41,114 bases of DNA from Subtercola vilae (GTDB lineage: Bacteria; Actinomycetota; Actinomycetes; Actinomycetales; Microbacteriaceae), in contig NZ_QYRT01000034.1 in NCBI RefSeq assembly GCF_004923255.1, positions 1 through 41,114 on the forward strand, written 5' to 3'. Below, in pieces: positions 24,974-33,753 of the stretch (its first letter is position 1; every line of letters begins with the position of its first letter). A program made the translations under genes and the position numbers. The notes under the pieces are model-generated. The model searched no databases, was not told the DNA's origin, and saw nothing but the letters and a program-made list of their open reading frames with translations.

Positions 24974-26233
24974 ATGCCCGCACCACAGAGCGCCCACCAC
25001 AACGTCGTCGTCATCGGCGGCGGCAACGCCGGCCTCTCGGTGGCCGGTCGGCTGCGCCGGTACGGCGTCTCGGATGTCACGGTGATCGAGCCTCGCGAGA
25101 ACCACCTTTACCAACCCATGTTCTCGCACATCGCCGGTGGAACCGCCGCGCCCGGCATGGCGGTGCGGCGACAGGCGTCGGTCATTCCGCGGGGCGTCGG
25201 GTGGATCAGAGACAGGGTCGAGACGATCGCCCCCGATACGAATACGGTGATGCTCGAGTCGGGCGCGAGGGTGACGAATGGGCAGCTGGTGGTGTGCCCG
25301 GGCATCCAGAAGAATTGGAATGCCGTGCCCGGCCTGGCAGACGCCATGGCAACGCCGCAAGGTGTGTCGAACTACGAACTCGAGTACGCGCCAAAAGCGT
25401 GGCAGGTGCTGAGCAGCACCCGAAGCGGAACAGTCGTCTTCACCCAGCCGGCCGGCCCCGCGACGTGCGCGGGTGCGGCGCAGAAACCCATGTACCTGGC
25501 GTGCGACTACTGGCGCGAGCAGGGGGTGCTCGCCGACATCCGCGTGGTGCTCGTGGTCTCGTCGCCCACGCTTTTCGGCATGCCGATGATCGACCGCGAG
25601 CTCGAACGTAAGGTCGCCGAGTACGGCATCGAGGTGCAGTACAGCAGCGAACTGGTCGAAGTGGATGCCCAGGCCAAGACCCTCGTCATCGCCGGTGTGG
25701 GCGCGTACTCAGGCTCCGGCGGCGTCTCGCGGCGGTCGCTCTCGTACGACGTGTTGCACGCCGTGCCTCCGCAGTCGGCACCAGACTGGATCGCCTCGAC
25801 GGGGCTGGCCGCCGAGGCGGGCAACGACGGCAACGACGGCAACGACGGTGACGCAACGGGTTTCGTCGATGTCGACCCGCTGACCCTGCGGCACCCGCGC
25901 TACCCGAATGTCTGGTCGCTGGGCGATGCGGCGGCCACCACCAACTCGAAGTCGGGCGGCGCACTCCGCCAGCAGACGCTCGTGCTGGCCAAGAATCTCG
26001 CGGCGGCGCTCGCGGGCAAGCCCCTGCCCGAGCGTTACAACGGCTACTCGGTGTGCCCGTTCACGGTCTCGCGCTCGAGCGTGGTCTTTGCCGAGTTCGA
26101 CGACCGCTACCAGCCCAAGCCCACGATTCCCTTCTGGAGGGGCCTCGCGAAGGAGCGCCGCCTCACCTGGGTCGCCGACCGCTACGTCTTGCCGTGGGTC
26201 TACTGGAACCTCATTCTGAAGGGTCGCGCTTAG
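24974..26233 (+). CDS. Sulfide:quinone-reductase-like FAD/NAD(P)-binding oxidoreductase
   Basis: A 419-aa flavoprotein with the N-terminal FAD motif GGGNAGLS (15-22) and the SQR-like segment TCAGAAQKPMYLACDYWR, matching the PxKCAGAPQKxMYL motif of type II sulfide:quinone reductases with its first redox Cys (C165). The second redox Cys, expected in the GDC motif, is Ala (A319 in SLGDAAATTNSKSGGALRQQ). The C-terminus has aromatic amphipathic helices suited to membrane attachment. It may thus be an SQR-fold enzyme with another electron donor. A GNDGNDGNDG insert (283-292) is coded by a 9-bp tandem repeat. GGAGGG supports the ATG at 24974. Confidence 0.82.
   Translation: MPAPQSAHHNVVVIGGGNAGLSVAGRLRRYGVSDVTVIEPRENHLYQPMFSHIAGGTAAPGMAVRRQASVIPRGVGWIRDRVETIAPDTNTVMLESGARVTNGQLVVCPGIQKNWNAVPGLADAMATPQGVSNYELEYAPKAWQVLSSTRSGTVVFTQPAGPATCAGAAQKPMYLACDYWREQGVLADIRVVLVVSSPTLFGMPMIDRELERKVAEYGIEVQYSSELVEVDAQAKTLVIAGVGAYSGSGGVSRRSLSYDVLHAVPPQSAPDWIASTGLAAEAGNDGNDGNDGDATGFVDVDPLTLRHPRYPNVWSLGDAAATTNSKSGGALRQQTLVLAKNLAAALAGKPLPERYNGYSVCPFTVSRSSVVFAEFDDRYQPKPTIPFWRGLAKERRLTWVADRYVLPWVYWNLILKGRA
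25820..25846. repeat. 9-bp tandem repeat inside the SQR-like gene
   Basis: Three perfect GGCAACGAC units encode Gly-Asn-Asp repeats, an in-frame and probably variable surface loop. Confidence 0.9.
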
Positions 26234-26235
26234 CG

Positions 26236-26270
26236 CTCCCCTCCCCTCCCTTCCCCCCTGCCCTGCCCAC
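26236..26270. repeat. Polypyrimidine tract after the SQR-like gene
   Basis: A nearly pure C/T run (TCCCCTCCCCTCCCTTCCCC and onward) starts a few bases after the TAG stop at 26231-26233. The rest of the gap to 26327 has no gene that I can see. Confidence 0.6.
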
Positions 26271-26326
26271 TCCACTCTTCCTATCGAGTTGCCCCACTTC
26301 GTCGCCCGCCGGCGGGGGCGGCTCGG

Positions 26327-27073
26327 TCAGAGGCGGCGCAGGCTGAGCACGCTGTCGACGAGGGTGGCGGGCTCCCCGGGCCGGCCGGAGCCGGGGCGTT
26401 CGACGGGGGCCTTGGTGACGATCATCCAGTCGCCGGGCGGCAGCGCAAGTGACTGCAGCACCTCGTCGGGCGACGGCAGCGCGAGGGTGTCGTGTTCGTG
26501 GCCCGAGGGAAAGGCGGCGTGACCGACGATGAGCAGCAGGCCGCCGGTGGCGACCGCGGCCGCCGCGCGCCGAAGTACGGCCTCGCGCGGAAACTCGATG
26601 GGCGAATGCAGAAAGTGCGAGGTGACCAGGTCGAACGTCTCAGCGGGCTGCCAGGTCGCGAGGTCTGAGTGCACCCACCGGATGCGTTCGGAGACCCCCG
26701 CAGCGTCGGCATCGGCCGCGCCCCGGGCCAGTGCGGTGGGTGCCACGTCGACGGCCGTCACCGACCAGCCGCGCTGTGCGAGCCAAATGGCGTCGCCGCC
26801 CTCGCCGCTGCCGAGGTCGAGCGCCGAACCTGGTTCGAGGGCCGCGGCTTCCCGGGCCAGGGCGGCGTTGACGCGGCCGCTCCAGGCCTTTCCGCGCTCG
26901 CGGTAGAGCTCCTCCCAGACGGCTTCTGCGTCGTTGCCGTGCGCCTCGTTCGGCACGAACGGGCGCGGTGCGGGGTGCTGGCCGTCGTGATCGTGCGGCC
27001 CAGGTCTGGGCGGCCCGGCGTTCCCGGCAGGCGGATCGTGCTCGACATGGCCGCGCGGCTCGTGGGCGCTCAC
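26327..27073 (-). CDS. Class I SAM-dependent methyltransferase
   Basis: A 248-aa methyltransferase. Motif I is ALDLGSGEGGDAIWLA (about 84-99), followed by VTAVDVAPTAL, the IRWVHSDLATW acidic loop and LLLIVGHAAF. The first 30 residues are rich in His, Asp and Pro (HEPRGHVEHD, PHDHDGQH), which may bind metal. The start GTG 27073 overlaps the stop of the TrxR-like gene (GTGA), so the two are translationally coupled. Relatives include thiol, tellurite and small-molecule methyltransferases; the substrate is unknown. Confidence 0.87.
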   Translation of the reverse strand: MSAHEPRGHVEHDPPAGNAGPPRPGPHDHDGQHPAPRPFVPNEAHGNDAEAVWEELYRERGKAWSGRVNAALAREAAALEPGSALDLGSGEGGDAIWLAQRGWSVTAVDVAPTALARGAADADAAGVSERIRWVHSDLATWQPAETFDLVTSHFLHSPIEFPREAVLRRAAAAVATGGLLLIVGHAAFPSGHEHDTLALPSPDEVLQSLALPPGDWMIVTKAPVERPGSGRPGEPATLVDSVLSLRRL

Positions 27074-28200
27074 GCTGCCACCTGCCAGGCGGCGAGGGCG
27101 CGGGCGACATCTTCTTGCACGAGTTCGGCGTTGATCGTGGCGGCCGCCACGACTCCAGACGCGGCCGCGATCGGCACAAGAGCGAAAGGGCTCGCCGAGT
27201 TGCCGATGGCCCACACCCCGTCGACGGTGGTCTTGAAGGTGGCGTCGACCGTTGTCCACGGCCCGGCCATGGTGTCGCTCTGCTGGGCACCGAGCTGGGT
27301 CAGCAGGGCGTCGAGGGCGATCATCCGACCGTCGACGAACATCACGTCGCGGGCGACGATGGTGCCGTCATCGAGGGCGACCCCGGTGAGGCGGCCATCG
27401 GTGCTGACGATGCGGGCTATCGGACGGTCGTCGACGGCGATGCCGCGCGCGGCGAGAGCACGCAGGTCGTCGGTGGGAACGGGCCCGGCGAGGGCAGTGA
27501 AAACGGTCACATCGTCAGAATAGGCCCGCAGCAGATGCGCCTTGTGCAGCGCCGGCACCGACCCCGCGAGCACGCCGATGGCACGGCCGCGCGCCTCGAA
27601 TCCGTCGCAATACGGGCAGGCGACCACCCCGCGCCCCCAGTGTTCGGCGAGCCCCTCGATGGGCGGCAGCTCGTCGCGAATGCCCGTCGCCACAATGATG
27701 CGGCCGGCCCGGATGCTCGCGCCCGACTCTGTCGTGAGCTCGAACCGTGCCGGGGCTATGCCGGTCAGCGCGGCTGCGCCTGCGCGTGTTGCCGTGCCCA
27801 GATTTGCGGCGGTGGCTCCGCCCGTGACGTTGGTTGTGGTTGGAGTTGGGGTGGCGCGCGCGTCTGCGTCAGCGCTCTCGGCGGGCGTGAGCCGCCGCAC
27901 CGACACGACGTGTGCCGTCTCGATGACACCATCGGCCGCGCGAACCTCGCGGCGGCCGTCTTCGACGAGCTGCAGCGGCGAGTATCCGTCGCGACTGATC
28001 ATGCCGTGCAGGTGCGGCGCGAACCGGTTGCGGGGTTCGCCTCCGTCGAGCACCAGCACGCGGCGCCGGGCCCGCGCCAGGATGAGGGCGGCACTGAGCC
28101 CGGCGGCACCGCCCCCGACGATCACCACCTCCCATGGCTGGGAGTGGTCGATCTCGCGGGATTCGGTCGTTGCGGCATCTTCATAGCTGTTCTCGATCAT
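27070..28200 (-). CDS. Thioredoxin-reductase-like FAD/NAD(P)-dependent disulfide oxidoreductase
   Basis: A 376-aa flavoprotein. The FAD motif VIVGGGAAGLSAAL is at about 27-40, the redox motif ACPYCDGFE has its Cys at 195 and 198, and the late IVARDVMFVDG and GVWAIGNSAS segments match the FAD-binding C-terminus. It is longer than thioredoxin reductase (about 310) through an N-terminal tail and a Thr/Ala-rich insert (about 118-150). CPYC in place of CATC is seen in TrxR-like enzymes that act on small-molecule dithiols as well as in uncharacterised homologues, so thioredoxin may not be the partner. It is coupled to the methyltransferase downstream. Confidence 0.87.
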   Translation of the reverse strand: MIENSYEDAATTESREIDHSQPWEVVIVGGGAAGLSAALILARARRRVLVLDGGEPRNRFAPHLHGMISRDGYSPLQLVEDGRREVRAADGVIETAHVVSVRRLTPAESADADARATPTPTTTNVTGGATAANLGTATRAGAAALTGIAPARFELTTESGASIRAGRIIVATGIRDELPPIEGLAEHWGRGVVACPYCDGFEARGRAIGVLAGSVPALHKAHLLRAYSDDVTVFTALAGPVPTDDLRALAARGIAVDDRPIARIVSTDGRLTGVALDDGTIVARDVMFVDGRMIALDALLTQLGAQQSDTMAGPWTTVDATFKTTVDGVWAIGNSASPFALVPIAAASGVVAAATINAELVQEDVARALAAWQVAA

Positions 28201-28329
28201 GGGTCAAGCGTCGCTGCAAATCGCACTGATTGGCAAGCCGCTGTGCCGAAGTGGCAACTTTTACCAACCGGCTGCGGCTATGCTGGCAGCATTGGTGATT
28301 CGCGTTCAGGCACGAGAGAGAAGGTCGCT

Positions 28330-28980
28330 GTGGTCGATTCCTCGCTCGCTGACCTCGGGCCGCGGCTGAAGAGCTGGCGGCAGAAACGCGGGCTCACGCT
28401 CGACGAGCTCTCGGTGGCCACAGACATCTCGGCGAGCACCCTGTCACGGCTCGAGTCGGGCAAACGTGCGCCGAATCTCGAACTGGTGGTGCCCATCGCC
28501 CGGGCCCTGAGACTCGAGCTCGACGATCTTGTGCCACGGGCGGCGCCTGATCCGCGCATCCACGGTGCTGAGCGGCGCGCGAACGGAATGGTCTACGTGC
28601 CGCTCTCGCCCGAATCGGCACCGGTTCAGACGGTGAAGGTCACGATGCCGGCGCTGGAGGCGGGCGGGCATCCACTGGTCGCAGACCCCCGGACGCACGA
28701 CGGCTACGAGTGGTTGTACGTGCTCGACGGTGAGTTGCGCCTGGTGCTCGGCGAGCACGACCTCGTGATGGGCGCCGGGGAGGCCGCCGAATTCGACACC
28801 CGAACCCCGCACTGGATGTCGGCGGCCGGCCCTACCGACGTCAACGTGCTGATGATCTTCAGCAAGCAGGGCCAGCGCATCCACCTTCGTGCCCGCCCCG
28901 GGCCGCGCTCGGCCGCCGCTGTCGCGAACCCACCCGCGGGCCCACCCGCACACCCACCCGCAACCGAAGGCGCCCGCTGA
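28330..28980 (+). CDS. XRE-family regulator with C-terminal cupin domain
   Basis: A 216-aa regulator with a helix-turn-helix (about residues 8-62; LKSWRQKRGLTLDELSVATD, then SASTLSRLESGKRAPNLE) and a cupin sensor domain (about 95-185; HDGYEWLYVLDGELRLVLGEHDLVMGAGE in pieces, PHWMSA). The C-terminal tail is Pro/Ala-rich and repetitive. GTG 28330 is preceded by GAGAGAGAAGG. It overlaps the adenosine-deaminase gene by one base and is divergent from the TrxR-like gene, 129 bp away. It probably controls its own operon and perhaps the divergent pair. Confidence 0.9.
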   Translation: MVDSSLADLGPRLKSWRQKRGLTLDELSVATDISASTLSRLESGKRAPNLELVVPIARALRLELDDLVPRAAPDPRIHGAERRANGMVYVPLSPESAPVQTVKVTMPALEAGGHPLVADPRTHDGYEWLYVLDGELRLVLGEHDLVMGAGEAAEFDTRTPHWMSAAGPTDVNVLMIFSKQGQRIHLRARPGPRSAAAVANPPAGPPAHPPATEGAR

Positions 28981-29963
28981 TGCTCGTGAACCTGCACACC
29001 CACCTCGAGGGCAACGTTCGCCCCGCGACCGCCGGTGCACTCACCGAGAAGCTCGGCCTTTCGCAGCCGGCCGGCGGCTGGGTGGATGCCCTGCAGCTCG
29101 ACGCCCCATCGAACCTCACCATCTACCTCGAGAAGGTCGCTTCGACCTACCCGCTCTTCTCCGACCGCGAATCGCTCACCCGCATCACGCGCGAGGCCGT
29201 CGAAGACGCCGCGGCCGACGGCCAGAGCTACCTCGAACTGCGCTTCGGCCCGGCCACGCACACCACCGAGAACTTCGGTCTCGACGAGGTCATCGCCGCG
29301 GTGTGTGAGGGTGCCCGGCAGGGCTCCGATGCCTCCGGGATGCCCGCCGGCGTCGTTGTGGCAGCCCTGAGGTTGCACGATTCCGAGCTCAACGAGGCCG
29401 TCGCGCGCTCGGCTGCCCGTTTCGCCGGTGCCGGAGTCGTGGGGTTCGATCTCGCCGGCGACGAGCTGCGATTCGCTGCCCTCGAGCCGTTCGTCGGGGC
29501 CTTCGGCATCGCCCGCGCGGCCGGCCTCGGGGTGACCTGCCACGCGGCAGAGGCGGGCCCGGCATCGGCGGCGCTCGAGGCGGTCACCCTGCTCGGCGCC
29601 ACCCGCATCGGGCACGGAGCCCACCTCATCGACGACCCCGAAGCGCTCAAACGCATCGCGGGTGACGGCATCGTCGTGGAGGTGTGCCCCACATCGAACT
29701 GGTACACCGGGGCGATCGGCGCCATCGCCGGGCATCCGGCACCCGCGTTTCGGGCGGCCGGGGTGGCGTTGGTGCTCGGCGACGACAACCCACGCCAGAC
29801 CGGGTCGACCCTCAGCCATGAGCACCGCGTTCTGAGCGACCAGCTCGGCTTCGACGCCGCGGCCCTCGCCGACCTGGCCGAGACGAGTGTGCGGGCCGGC
29901 TTCATGGCCGACTCCGTGCGCCGCGAGCTGCGCGCGCAACTCGCGGCCACTCTGGCTCGCTGA
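28980..29963 (+). CDS. Adenosine deaminase-family protein
   Basis: A 327-aa metal-dependent deaminase with the complete zinc and catalytic set: H6 and H8 in NLHTHLEG, H188 and E191 in CHAAEAG, H212 in GHGAHL, and D268-D269 in LGDDNP. Family enzymes deaminate adenosine, deoxyadenosine, adenine or aminodeoxyfutalosine; the GDDN motif and short N-terminus do not settle which. The TGATG overlap with the XRE-cupin gene means the regulator and enzyme are made together, so the regulator may sense a purine-related ligand. Confidence 0.9.
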   Translation: MLVNLHTHLEGNVRPATAGALTEKLGLSQPAGGWVDALQLDAPSNLTIYLEKVASTYPLFSDRESLTRITREAVEDAAADGQSYLELRFGPATHTTENFGLDEVIAAVCEGARQGSDASGMPAGVVVAALRLHDSELNEAVARSAARFAGAGVVGFDLAGDELRFAALEPFVGAFGIARAAGLGVTCHAAEAGPASAALEAVTLLGATRIGHGAHLIDDPEALKRIAGDGIVVEVCPTSNWYTGAIGAIAGHPAPAFRAAGVALVLGDDNPRQTGSTLSHEHRVLSDQLGFDAAALADLAETSVRAGFMADSVRRELRAQLAATLAR

Positions 29964-30403
29964 CCGCGGCCAAGGACCACGGGGTCTGAGCAGTAGTAGT
30001 AACGGAACGAAGACGTCTGCTCAGGGTCTTGGCGGTTCGAAGTTCGACAAGAGTGAGCTGCGGCGCAAGCGGAGCCACGTTTCCGCCTCGGTCCATCCCA
30101 CGAGGTCGTGTTGATCGTGGACCCCTTCCGCAGCAGGTCCCCGATGGGCAGGTTCTCGTCGCACTGGTCAGGAGTTTCGCGTGAGGGTAGCCTCCGTTCA
30201 GGAGCAGTCGGATACGGCGAAGACTCGTCCTCGAGATGGGCTTGGCTTAGAACCAGCGCCGATCCCGTCTCAGTCCAAATCACCGTCAAAGGCCGAAACC
30301 GTGTCGTCGATGTGAGCTACCACCGTCGGGCTGGTTGTCAGTAAGCGTGGGTTTGGAATCGGTACGGTAGACGCGTACCTTTTCGTTTCAGCTCGGAGGT
30401 TCG
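29964..30403. other. 440-bp gap without a convincing gene
   Basis: A weak hairpin, CTGAGCAG (29986-29993) with CTGCTCAG (30017-30024), follows the deaminase stop. On the reverse strand about 30048-30180 has a short stretch reading HDLVGWTEAETWLRLRRSSLL before a stop, which looks like the tail of a degraded protein that I do not recognise. The overlapping open frames on both strands have unnatural composition. The gap marks the start of a stretch with lower GC and different codon use. Confidence 0.45.
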
Positions 30404-31729
30404 GTGACCGACACCATTCTCAACCTCAACATCATTGACGGCGCGTCGATTCATGCGGTAGTCGCTCTGAGCATCGCCCTCGTGATCTTCCTGCTGGCAC
30501 GTCGACCGACACGAAAATGGGTATTGGTCGCTCTGACAGGGATTCTCAGCGGCGCCCTGATCGCGCTGATCACCGTGTTGCTCACCATAAACGTGTGGGA
30601 CATTTTCAACGTCGGCTTGTCCACGACCTCGGTCCTGGTGATCGTTTTCACGTTCGCGGCGATCGGTTTGGCGCTGGTGAGCGTGTGGCGAGCACGGTGG
30701 TGGAGGCGAACGATCGCTGGCATAGCAATTGTCGTGTTCGCCGTGACGGGTGTCCTCGGCGTGAACGCCAGCATCGGGCTCCTGACGACCCTCGGCGCAC
30801 TCATCGATATCAGCACCGCCCAACCCCTCGCCCTCCCCGCGACAAGCCCAATGCTGCCCACGCCAACAACCCCAGCCGCATCTGGCCCGATTCCGGTGTC
30901 CGCGCCGCTGTATGAGACCTGGTCGCCTCCGGCGGACATGCCTGCCGCAGGGAGTTTGGGCTCTCTCAGCATTCCGAATGCAAATTCTGGTTTCGTCGCT
31001 CGGCCAGCGCTGGCGTACCTGCCACCTGCCGCACTGGTACCGAATGCCCCAAGGCTGCCTGTCGTAATCCAGCTGATGGGATCCCCTGGCAGCCCCGACT
31101 TGACCGCGACCGCAGCGATTCTGAACGGTATGGCCGCCAAAAATGGCGGCCTCGCGCCGATCGTGATCAACCCGGACCAGCTCGGCGACCCGAGCAAAGA
31201 CCCGCTCTGCCTGGACGTGACAAGCGACAAAGCCGAGACATACATCATGAAAGATGTTGTGCCATACGTTCGGTCGCACTTCAACGTCCTCGACGACCCG
31301 AAAGACTGGAGCTTCGTCGGATTCTCTAATGGCGGAGAATGCGCCACCTACTTCGCCGCGAAGTACCCAGAAACCTTCGGCAACGTCGTCGACATCTCTG
31401 GAGACCAATATCCCGCATACGGCGATGACGGGGCAGTCCGGAAATACTTCGGCGGCAATAAGGCAACGTACGAGTCAACCTGGCCAGTGAACATTATGGC
31501 GAAAAAGGCCTACCCAGACACCTTCGCCGTGTTCACGGCTGGCAGTGACGACAGCGAGATCAAAACCGGCGTCCAAACCGTTTTCAACGCGGCTGTCAAA
31601 GCCAGCTGGAAATCCAGCTACACAGAGATTCCCAACGCCGGCCATGACGGCCCGGCGCTACAACTCGGACTGCAGACCGGATACGGCGCCCTCTACCCAC
31701 GCCTCGGTCTAAGCCCCCCCACCGGCTGA
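30404..31729 (+). CDS. Esterase-family protein with N-terminal multi-pass membrane domain
   Basis: A 441-aa protein. The first 120 residues hold about four membrane helices (roughly 14-32, 39-60, 68-88, 98-120), then a Pro/Thr linker and an alpha/beta-hydrolase domain of the esterase D/antigen-85-like class. The nucleophile elbow is GFSNGG (S308), an acid candidate is in AGSDDSE, and the His is in NAGHDGP. Such proteins act outside the membrane on esters, in some relatives transferring acyl chains to envelope glycans. The codon third positions are less GC-rich than in genes left of 29,960, suggesting a different origin. Confidence 0.82.
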   Translation: MTDTILNLNIIDGASIHAVVALSIALVIFLLARRPTRKWVLVALTGILSGALIALITVLLTINVWDIFNVGLSTTSVLVIVFTFAAIGLALVSVWRARWWRRTIAGIAIVVFAVTGVLGVNASIGLLTTLGALIDISTAQPLALPATSPMLPTPTTPAASGPIPVSAPLYETWSPPADMPAAGSLGSLSIPNANSGFVARPALAYLPPAALVPNAPRLPVVIQLMGSPGSPDLTATAAILNGMAAKNGGLAPIVINPDQLGDPSKDPLCLDVTSDKAETYIMKDVVPYVRSHFNVLDDPKDWSFVGFSNGGECATYFAAKYPETFGNVVDISGDQYPAYGDDGAVRKYFGGNKATYESTWPVNIMAKKAYPDTFAVFTAGSDDSEIKTGVQTVFNAAVKASWKSSYTEIPNAGHDGPALQLGLQTGYGALYPRLGLSPPTG

Positions 31730-31919
31730 CCACAGTCTGCGCGGATCGCTGGGCAGGGGAGGGGGCCCATCGCACGGTGAAAGCGAGCTTGAGGCCGCTG
31801 CTCCACAACAGGCACCCGTGCGAACCTCAACCACCAGCGCAGAAGTCGGCCCAGACCGGGCACCGAATTCACAAGCCGCCCAGACTTCTTCGTCGCGTGC
31901 AGTCGAGCAGCCGGGCCAA
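31730..31919. other. Gap between convergent genes, nothing recognised
   Basis: These 190 bp separate the stops of the esterase and the DUF2236 gene. Open frames here have no recognisable domain or ribosome site and no strong inverted repeat was seen. Confidence 0.5.
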
Positions 31920-32825
31920 TCAGTGGCCGCCGGGCACGCGAGAGTGCCGCGGAGAACCGAAGGCTTCGGTGTCGACCTGTTCGCGCAGCTTCGAGATCGT
32001 CGGTCCTACCGGCGCCTTCGAGGCGGCCGCCTTCAGCAGCAACGACGCTCCCACGCGTGCGGCTACCCGCCGCCAAACCGGGAACGAGATACCGAAGAGC
32101 TCGCGGTGAGACGTGACCATCATTCCGAGGGCTTCGTCTTTGATGATTCGGCCCAACAGATAATCAGGCAGTTTCTGCTTCGCCGCGCCCGCGACTGTGC
32201 GGGAGGTCATCGCGTCGCGGAACCAGAGTGCTTCGGGAATAGTGGCGAGCCTCGGCAGCGCCGAGTCGATGTAGGCCTGCAGCTCGGCGTAGGTCTTTGG
32301 CAGGTCGTCGCGGTTCATGCCGATCAGCTCACCCGCGGTGCGCTGCTCGTCGACATACTGGTCGCGGTTGGCGTCGGTCATCAGGTCGGGTACGTACCGG
32401 CTGAAGACGGTGATCGCCGAATAGGTCAGCGAGTTTTGAACCCAGATGAGCAGATCGGGTTCTTCGGCGTTGTACTCTCGCCCGGTATCTGGGTCAATCG
32501 CTTTCACGTGTTGGTGGATGCGCCGAAGCGTCGCGGCCGCCCGGTTCGCTGCCGCCACATCGCCATAAGTGATCGTCATGGTGTACAGCCAGGTCTGATA
32601 CCCCCGCGACTCGGGATGGGTGCGGAACGATGACGCCTGGTCGATCATCCGCATCACGCGAGGGTGCAGCATCTGGGTGGTCGCAGCGAGAATGCCTACA
32701 AACGCCATGCTCGGCTGCGCATGCAACTTCCACGTGATGCTGTCGGGCCCGAACAGCCCATCGTCCGCCGTGTACCTCCCCGCAACGATCCTGGAGGGTC
32801 GGGCAGAGATCTTGACATCGGGCAT
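31920..32825 (-). CDS. DUF2236/MpaB-type oxygenase-like protein
   Basis: A 301-aa, mostly helical protein of the DUF2236 family, whose characterised relatives (latex-clearing oxygenase Lcp, MpaB) are heme-linked oxygenases. Family marks are the N-terminal DDGLFGPDSITWKLHAQPSMAFVG pattern, RTWLYTM-like QTWLYTMTITYGD, and IHQHV followed by YNAEEPDLLIWVQNSL. The reverse-strand frame is open to 33236, but the ATG at 32825 has an ideal GGAGG 8 nt upstream and matches the usual family start. A GTG at 32876 is a possible alternative. Reaction unknown. Confidence 0.85.
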   Translation of the reverse strand: MPDVKISARPSRIVAGRYTADDGLFGPDSITWKLHAQPSMAFVGILAATTQMLHPRVMRMIDQASSFRTHPESRGYQTWLYTMTITYGDVAAANRAAATLRRIHQHVKAIDPDTGREYNAEEPDLLIWVQNSLTYSAITVFSRYVPDLMTDANRDQYVDEQRTAGELIGMNRDDLPKTYAELQAYIDSALPRLATIPEALWFRDAMTSRTVAGAAKQKLPDYLLGRIIKDEALGMMVTSHRELFGISFPVWRRVAARVGASLLLKAAASKAPVGPTISKLREQVDTEAFGSPRHSRVPGGH

Positions 32826-33021
32826 GGGTTGGGCCTCCACGAATCTGGGGATATTCGCCCAGATTAGCGTCTGCACCCATCTCCCGCGCCATCCCCCTCG
32901 TGACGCCCCCAGCGGTTCACTCAGCGCGGCCAATTCTGAGAGCTGAGGACGCTCCACTAGGCTCGCTGCGGAGTCCGATCCGGTCGGGTTTCGACGTCTC
33001 AGAGGTAAATAGGGGTTATGT

Positions 33022-33753
33022 ATGGCGAACGTGCAGCAGCGAGTGGTCGTGGTCGTGCCAACGTTCAACGAACGCGAAAACCTCCCCAACCTCATCAGCC
33101 GCCTGAAGGCACTAGACGTCGCGGGTCTTGAGGTACTCGTCGTCGATGACAACTCACCGGATGGCACGGGCCAACTCGCCGACGAGTACGCAGCGGAGCC
33201 TGACCGATTCGTATCGGTCCTGCATCGCACCACCAAAGACGGACTGGGACGCGCCTACGTTGCCGGCATCACACGGGCGCTCGAGGCGGGCGCCGACATA
33301 GTGATCCAAATGGACGCCGATCTCTCGCACCCCCCGGAGGTCATCCCGGCGATGATTGCCCAGCTACAAGGATCAGATGCCGCCTTGGTGATTGGATCAC
33401 GTTACGTGCCAGGGGGATCCGTCGACGCGGCATGGGCATGGTCTCGCAAGACGCTCTCCGCAGGCGCGAACTGGTACGTGAACGCCGTACTCCGTCTCGG
33501 GATCAAAGATGCCACAGCCGGGTACAAAGTCTGGGACTCAGCAACCCTTCGCAAAATAGACGTGTCTTCGATTCGCAGCAACGGCTACTCCTTCCAAGTC
33601 GAGATGAACTACCGCACAATCCGACACGGACTCTCCGTGGCGGAATACCCGATCCGGTTCGAAGAACGAAGCAACGGCACATCGAAAATGAATTTCGCCG
33701 TGCAATTCGAATCCATTCTCATGCCATGGAAACTTCGCCTACGCCGCAACTGA
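33022..33753 (+). CDS. Polyprenol-phosphate mannosyltransferase (DPM1-like GT2)
   Basis: A 243-aa family-2 glycosyltransferase. The donor-binding VVDDNSPDGTG (D42, D43), the catalytic metal motif DAD (98-100) in QMDADLSHPPEV, and the DATAGYKVWD and SNGYSFQVEMNYR segments are those of dolichol/polyprenol-monophosphomannose synthases. It would make polyprenyl-phosphomannose from GDP-mannose at the inner membrane face, the donor for lipoglycan and protein mannosylation. It is the stand-alone catalytic domain without the Lnt-like membrane fusion found in some actinobacteria. GGGG 6 nt before the ATG is the ribosome site. The gene shares the lower GC of the esterase gene. Confidence 0.9.
   Translation: MANVQQRVVVVVPTFNERENLPNLISRLKALDVAGLEVLVVDDNSPDGTGQLADEYAAEPDRFVSVLHRTTKDGLGRAYVAGITRALEAGADIVIQMDADLSHPPEVIPAMIAQLQGSDAALVIGSRYVPGGSVDAAWAWSRKTLSAGANWYVNAVLRLGIKDATAGYKVWDSATLRKIDVSSIRSNGYSFQVEMNYRTIRHGLSVAEYPIRFEERSNGTSKMNFAVQFESILMPWKLRLRRN

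Noticed and set aside
24842-25360. Upstream extension of the rhamnose mutarotase frame
   Set aside because: It lies antisense to the SQR-like gene; mutarotase similarity starts at the ATG at 24841.
30108-30344. A 78-codon open frame in the gap before the esterase gene
   Set aside because: No ribosome site, no domain, unnatural composition; treated as non-coding or remnant.
32826-33236. N-terminal extension of the DUF2236 protein to 33236
   Set aside because: The added part is antisense of the mannose synthase gene and its promoter; GGAGG 8 nt before 32825 fixes the start.
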